Positions 45,741-48,913 of a stretch of 48,913 nt of DNA are shown piece by piece. A program made the translations under genes and the position numbers. The notes beneath the pieces were generated by a model. It was not told the origin of the DNA and searched no databases. It was given only the letters and a program-made list of their open reading frames with translations. Origin of the DNA: Lachnospiraceae bacterium (GTDB taxonomy: Bacteria > Bacillota > Clostridia > Lachnospirales > Lachnospiraceae); the NCBI GenBank assembly GCA_024690885.1, contig JAILOI010000009.1:1-48913 (forward strand), read 5' to 3'. Each line of letters opens with the position of its first letter. Position 1 is the first letter of the stretch.

Positions 45741-45743
45741 TGA

Positions 45744-46202
45744 TTAATCGATGTTTGGATAATTTGGAGTGCCGGTTTTCTCGCAGTTTAAAATCACCGG
45801 AGACGGAGCACCAAGTGCAATGGTGGATGCCTGATCAGCTGCGTTTACAAATACCTTGTAGGTAACGGTATCTCCGGAGTATTCGCCATTGGCATGGTGG
45901 ATACGACGTACGGTTACAATATTACCGGATACGCTGACTTCGTAATTGCCGCTGCCTTCTGCGTAAGCACTCACAACAGGTGCACCGAAGGTGTACTGTA
46001 CGGTACAGGATTCGGAAAAATGGCTGACCGCACTGCTGTGTACCAAATGCATTTCATAGACATGAGAAGCACCGTTCCAATCCTGAACACTCTGTACGGA
46101 AACAGACCAACAGGTGGCTGTAGCGATGGAGCCGCTGGCTGCAAAAATGCTCTCTGACATGTCGTCACTCATAACTACTACTGGTTGTTCATAAGTCTTC
46201 AT
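45744..46202 (-). CDS. Leader-bearing small exported protein with CBM2-like pattern; candidate substrate of the PqqD/kinase/ABC module
   Basis: 152 aa. The first ~24 residues (KTYEQPVVVMSDDMSESIFA + ASG) look like a RiPP-type leader, acidic and without a Sec hydrophobic core. The rest (about 30-152) is beta-rich. CWSVSVQSVQDWNG and the run SGNIVTVRR ... HANGEYSGDTVTYKVFV resemble the W..G / N..I..G pattern of family 2 carbohydrate-binding modules. Cys31, Cys66 and Cys140 could form a disulfide. It has its own near-perfect promoter and a GGGGGTAG ribosome site, as expected of an abundant substrate. It converges on the exporter operon and is flanked by both PqqD-HprK genes. No function is known; the substrate role is inference. 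Confidence 0.75.
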   Translation of the reverse strand: MKTYEQPVVVMSDDMSESIFAASGSIATATCWSVSVQSVQDWNGASHVYEMHLVHSSAVSHFSESCTVQYTFGAPVVSAYAEGSGNYEVSVSGNIVTVRRIHHANGEYSGDTVTYKVFVNAADQASTIALGAPSPVILNCEKTGTPNYPNID

Positions 46203-46257
46203 AAGCTAACTCTACCCCCGATTTCTCAAGTAATTTGTTATAAAAACACCCACTTAT

Positions 46258-46286
46258 ATTATATTGTTTCTGGAATTATGCGTCAA
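46258..46286 (-). promoter_or_regulatory. Near-consensus sigma-A promoter of the 152-aa protein gene
   Basis: On the minus strand, TTGACG (46286-46281) and a perfect TATAAT (46263-46258) are separated by exactly 17 bases. Best-matching promoter seen in the window; start near 46251 leaves a leader of about 48 bases. Confidence 0.85.
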
Positions 46287-46359
46287 TTCCCTTTTCCCGG
46301 TTCCTTGGCAAATGTGGATGAGTGGTCCTTTACCCAAACTTCCTAGATGATGAAAAAAA

Positions 46360-46368
46360 TGGTAAAAT
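46360..46368 (+). promoter_or_regulatory. Extended -10 promoter of the pseudokinase gene
   Basis: TGGTAAAAT (TGN plus TAAAAT) preceded by GATGAAAAAAA, closely like the pattern upstream of the PqqD/Pel operon. No good -35. Start near 46375, about 37 bases before the ATG. Confidence 0.5.
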
Positions 46369-46411
46369 AAGAAAAAGTGGAGTTTGCATGTTGCATGGTG
46401 AGGGGTCACAT

Positions 46412-47614
46412 ATGAAAATACGCAAAGAATATATGATTAAGTATATTGAAGGAATTCCGTATTTACTTCCGTATGGACAGGGCATTGCCCAGTCCTTCCG
46501 GAGCCTGCGCTTAGATGCAGATGAAGTGTTCCTATGGGAATACATGCTGCGTGGCTATGATGAGGTCGAATGCATGCATCGCCTATGCGCACACTTAGGG
46601 GTTGGAGAAACCCATCGGAGTGCGGTAGAAGCGAAGGTGACGGATTTTTTCTCCATGCTGGAACAATTGCAGATTATTGACCGGAGGTCCCATCAACTCA
46701 TTGGACCGCTGGAGGATTATGACCTGTTTGAAGTAGCCGGGCTTTTGATTTGCTACAGTGGTCCCAAGGAATACATTGCCCGGGAGTTAGAACCGTTTCG
46801 GATGGATTCGGTGATGGTGCCGGCCAATTGGAAAGACGGAGAGTGCCTAGAACGCCCCATACAGCGGGTGGAGATTGTATTATCCGGTCCGCGGATTTTG
46901 GCAGTCGGTGAGATTCTGATGCGTACACCGGAAGTGATTGTGTATGCAGATGAGCGGCACTATTATTATCTGTTTCCACAGAATACCTGCGTTCATGAGA
47001 TGCGGGTACGCAAGAATGGTTCCAAGGCGGTGATTTTTGTCAGCAATCTGGTTGGACGAGAAGATGTCATCACCCGGGAAGTGTACGAGGCGATGTACCA
47101 AAGCTTTTTGGTTTACGGACTGGCACATCACAAATATGCGATTTCTTCCTTATCCCTGCAGTATCAGAAGCGAGGCTTTCTGTTTTTGGAAAGTGACGCA
47201 GAGGATTGGAGTAATTTGATTGAACTGCTTTCCACGATGTCCAACGTACAACGTTGCAATTATCGGACCACCATGGTAGAACTTTCCGGTGAGGAAGCGC
47301 GGATGTGGAACATCCCATGGGGCAGCTGCAACGATGCACCCGGACGGGAGTCCATGCATTTGGGCGGTATTGGCCTTTTGCGTCAATCGAAAACCAATCA
47401 TGCGGTTATCAAAACGCCGAGCGAACGCATCTTACGGACCAGCTTCGGTGTGGTTTCACCACAGTTTTCTGCAGATTTGGTGGAGCACACCATCGATTTT
47501 TGTACCCGCTTATACGATGTGGTTCCAATCTGGCGATTGCACTGTAATCAGTCACCGGAAGCTTTGGCATTCATTCAACGCATTGTGGACGATGAATTAT
47601 CTGATGAAACATAG
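46412..47614 (+). CDS. PqqD-HprK-like pseudokinase (Walker A lost)
   Basis: 400 aa. The N-terminal PqqD-like domain shares YLLPYGQ with the active paralogue at 42.8 kb, and the rest aligns along its whole length (for example PLGGIIYLRQS versus HLGGIGLLRQS; IPMWRLYCN versus VPIWRLHCN). The Walker A GPSGMGKST is replaced by ESDAEDWSN (260-268), FNGDVNLV by CNYRTTMV, and the HS before it by SS. ATP binding and phosphotransfer are therefore not expected; a leader-binding or regulatory role is more likely. ATG 46412 has GGTGAGGGG 6 bases upstream; the track start at 46322 lies before the promoter. Confidence 0.85.
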   Translation: MKIRKEYMIKYIEGIPYLLPYGQGIAQSFRSLRLDADEVFLWEYMLRGYDEVECMHRLCAHLGVGETHRSAVEAKVTDFFSMLEQLQIIDRRSHQLIGPLEDYDLFEVAGLLICYSGPKEYIARELEPFRMDSVMVPANWKDGECLERPIQRVEIVLSGPRILAVGEILMRTPEVIVYADERHYYYLFPQNTCVHEMRVRKNGSKAVIFVSNLVGREDVITREVYEAMYQSFLVYGLAHHKYAISSLSLQYQKRGFLFLESDAEDWSNLIELLSTMSNVQRCNYRTTMVELSGEEARMWNIPWGSCNDAPGRESMHLGGIGLLRQSKTNHAVIKTPSERILRTSFGVVSPQFSADLVEHTIDFCTRLYDVVPIWRLHCNQSPEALAFIQRIVDDELSDET

Positions 47615-47629
47615 AATTGAGACAGTAGA

Positions 47630-48610
47630 ATGAAAACAATTGATGAACAGTTGAAATCCGGCAACTTAAAACCGGCGTATCTTTTATATGGGGATGAGGA
47701 TTATCTGAAGCAGATGTATCGCAAGCGTCTCTTGGCGGCCACCGTCAAGGAGGGGGATACCATGAACTTCATGTCCTACGAAGGTGCCTCCATTAATGTG
47801 CATGAGGTGATTGACTTCGCGGACACCATGCCTTTTTTCGCAGACAGTCGTGTGGTTTTGGTGGAGAACAGCGGATTTTTTAACCGTTCCGTCGATGATT
47901 TGGCGGACTACTTCTCCCACATGTCAGAGACGGCCTTTCTGGTGTTTGTGGAAGAGAAGGTGGACAAGCGCAGTCGCACCTACAAGGAGTTTGCCAAGGT
48001 TGGCGAAGTGGTGGAATTGAAATTTCCGGATGAGAAGGAATTGCAGGCCTGGGTCGGTGGTCGCGTAAAGCGTGCCGGCAAACAGATTACCATGGATGCC
48101 TGGGAGGAGTTTCGGAATCGTTGCTCCACCAATATGGAGAACATGGATCGGGAGTTGGACAAGCTTTTGGATTATTGTGCTGACAAGCCTGCCATCTCCA
48201 AGAAGGACGTGATGGACATCTGCATTGATTCCTCGGAAGAGCGGATGTTTGTTCTTGTGGACGGAATGGGAGAGAAGAACGCCAGGAAGACCATGATGGC
48301 TTACCAGGACATGCTGTCTCGTAAGGTTTCCCCCATGTACATCCTCGGTTCTCTGGAGGGGCAGATTCGTTCCATCCTCCAAACCAAGGTTTATCTGAAT
48401 CAGGGCATGCGTAAACCGGACATTCAGAAAGCACTCGGTTTGAAATATGCCTTCTTCGTAGATAAGTACCAGAAGATGGGCAAGAACTTTTCCGAAGGTC
48501 AGTTGGAGCGGATGCTGATTGAATGTGCGTCCTTCGATGAACAGATGAAGTCCGGCAAGTTGGATCCCCAGGTCGCCGTGGAAATGCTCCTTTTAAAATA
48601 TGCCAAGTAA
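47630..48610 (+). CDS. holA: DNA polymerase III delta subunit
   Basis: 326 aa. Clamp-loader delta subunit, which opens the beta clamp at primed DNA. The N-terminal LKPAYLLYGDEDYLKQMY and the three-domain AAA-like layout with a helical collar fit the family, and the length is normal. The start has only a weak ribosome site (GACAG). In many Firmicutes it follows comEC closely; here a 24-kb block lies between them. Confidence 0.95.
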   Translation: MKTIDEQLKSGNLKPAYLLYGDEDYLKQMYRKRLLAATVKEGDTMNFMSYEGASINVHEVIDFADTMPFFADSRVVLVENSGFFNRSVDDLADYFSHMSETAFLVFVEEKVDKRSRTYKEFAKVGEVVELKFPDEKELQAWVGGRVKRAGKQITMDAWEEFRNRCSTNMENMDRELDKLLDYCADKPAISKKDVMDICIDSSEERMFVLVDGMGEKNARKTMMAYQDMLSRKVSPMYILGSLEGQIRSILQTKVYLNQGMRKPDIQKALGLKYAFFVDKYQKMGKNFSEGQLERMLIECASFDEQMKSGKLDPQVAVEMLLLKYAK

Positions 48611-48614
48611 TACA

Positions 48615-48637
48615 GCCCCCAATTCGGGGGCATTTTT
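48615..48637 (+). terminator. holA terminator
   Basis: GCCCCC pairs with GGGGGC around AATTC, followed by ATTTTT. Confidence 0.88.
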
Positions 48638-48794
48638 CTACCAATTTTTCGCCGTCTGACCCTTAAGGTGTTCGGTGTTTCAAACAATGATTTTCTAACA
48701 TGGTCCGCCAACGCATTCTCTATAATGCGTGTCTTTTCAAGTCTTTACACTTCGCCTCGGCCCGGTGCGTTTGCTCCGCGGACACCGCGATATT
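48638..48794. other. Non-coding stretch after holA
   Basis: No gene recognised. A 7-bp inverted repeat ACGCATT-CTCTAT-AATGCGT spans 48711-48730 and contains a TATAAT-like hexamer, and a CGGTG...CACCG pair lies near 48763-48787. I found no tRNA, SRP, tmRNA or riboswitch signature. Confidence 0.4.
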
Positions 48795-48911
48795 TCAATA
48801 TTCTTCCATGTTCATGTCCTGTAATTTTGTGAACCTTAAGCGATGCGCTAGTGCTGCAGAAGCTTGTTGGGAAAACGAATTGGCACGCTGCGCCATGGAC
48901 GGCGCAGCGAA
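48795..48911 (-). CDS. Possible 3' end of a minus-strand gene
   Basis: A minus-strand frame is open from the right edge to a TGA at 48797-48795, giving 38 residues with Ala/Gln/Ser-rich helix-like composition (SFSQQASAALAHRLRF...MNMEEY). Only its composition and the open frame support it. A 9-bp inverted repeat (CGCTGCGCC / GGCGCAGCG, 48886-48909) falls inside it. Confidence 0.3.
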   Translation of the reverse strand, partial: FAAPSMAQRANSFSQQASAALAHRLRFTKLQDMNMEEY

Positions 48912-48913
48912 CA

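Noticed and set aside
41117-47614. Lasso peptide cluster
   Set aside because: Kinase, NTase, peptidase and ABC genes fit, but there is no asparagine-synthetase-like cyclase and no short precursor; the candidate substrate has a large beta-rich body.
46412-47614. Pseudogene
   Set aside because: The frame is intact over 400 codons, with own promoter, good ribosome site and retained family motifs; loss is limited to ATP-site residues.
23404-47629. Prophage or integrative element
   Set aside because: No integrase, phage structural, conjugation or att-like repeat was recognised; only synteny suggests insertion.
48808-48913. Plus-strand ORF running off the right edge
   Set aside because: No ribosome site, Cys-rich composition, and conflicts with a more gene-like minus-strand frame.

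Overview
The window looks like a low-to-mid GC Clostridia chromosome, most likely Lachnospiraceae. This is inferred from strong AGGAGG-type Shine-Dalgarno sites, sigma-A promoters, Gram-positive gene families (ABC import without a dedicated ATPase, ComEA lipoprotein, outer-membrane-free Pel cluster) and the arg/com/holA housekeeping content. No rRNA, tRNA, CRISPR array, transposase or integrase was recognised.

Region 1 (1-8.46 kb) is glycan utilisation. After the 3' end of an unidentified gene and a 37-bp-period tandem repeat, a minus-strand AraC regulator plus SGNH acetylesterase pair faces a plus-strand sugar ABC importer (binding lipoprotein and two permeases) followed by a GH3 beta-xylosidase/glucosidase. 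It fits uptake and intracellular breakdown of acetylated xylo-oligosaccharides. Region 2 (8.48-17.06 kb) is arginine biosynthesis: argG on the minus strand and argC-GNAT-argJ-[EAL protein]-argB-argD on the plus strand, separated by a 438-bp control region with ARG-box-like palindromes and a structured argG leader. An EAL-type c-di-GMP phosphodiesterase sits inside the arg operon. Region 3 (17.1-24.14 kb) has comEA, a response regulator/histidine kinase/GerMN-lipoprotein trio (architecture like actinobacterial MtrAB-LpqB), comEC and an isolated cbiL-type methyltransferase.

Region 4 (24.2-47.6 kb) is the most unusual part. It lies between comEC and holA, which are close neighbours in many Firmicutes. 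A candidate 21-kb transcription unit starts with a PqqD-like gene, continues with a Gram-positive Pel-like exopolysaccharide cluster (SDR-PelD fusion, PelE-like, GT-C-like membrane protein, DUF2194 deacetylase-like, PelF, PelG), then a 56-aa membrane/coiled-coil protein absent from the ORF track, two glycosyltransferases, two tandem DUF4874/DUF4832-like TIM-barrel proteins and a flippase. It runs without an evident terminator into a RiPP-type processing/export module: PF14907-like nucleotidyltransferase, Ser/His S26-like peptidase, PqqD-HprK-like kinase and ABC exporter. A convergent gene with its own near-consensus promoter encodes a 152-aa leader-bearing protein with a CBM2-like sequence pattern, and a second PqqD-HprK paralogue has lost its Walker A motif (pseudokinase). 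There is no radical SAM enzyme, lasso cyclase or LanM.

The working hypothesis is that a c-di-GMP-gated polysaccharide machine is genetically coupled to a kinase/pseudokinase/peptidase/ABC route that modifies and exports a small carbohydrate-binding-like surface protein. The window ends with holA, its terminator, and the possible 3' end of a minus-strand gene.
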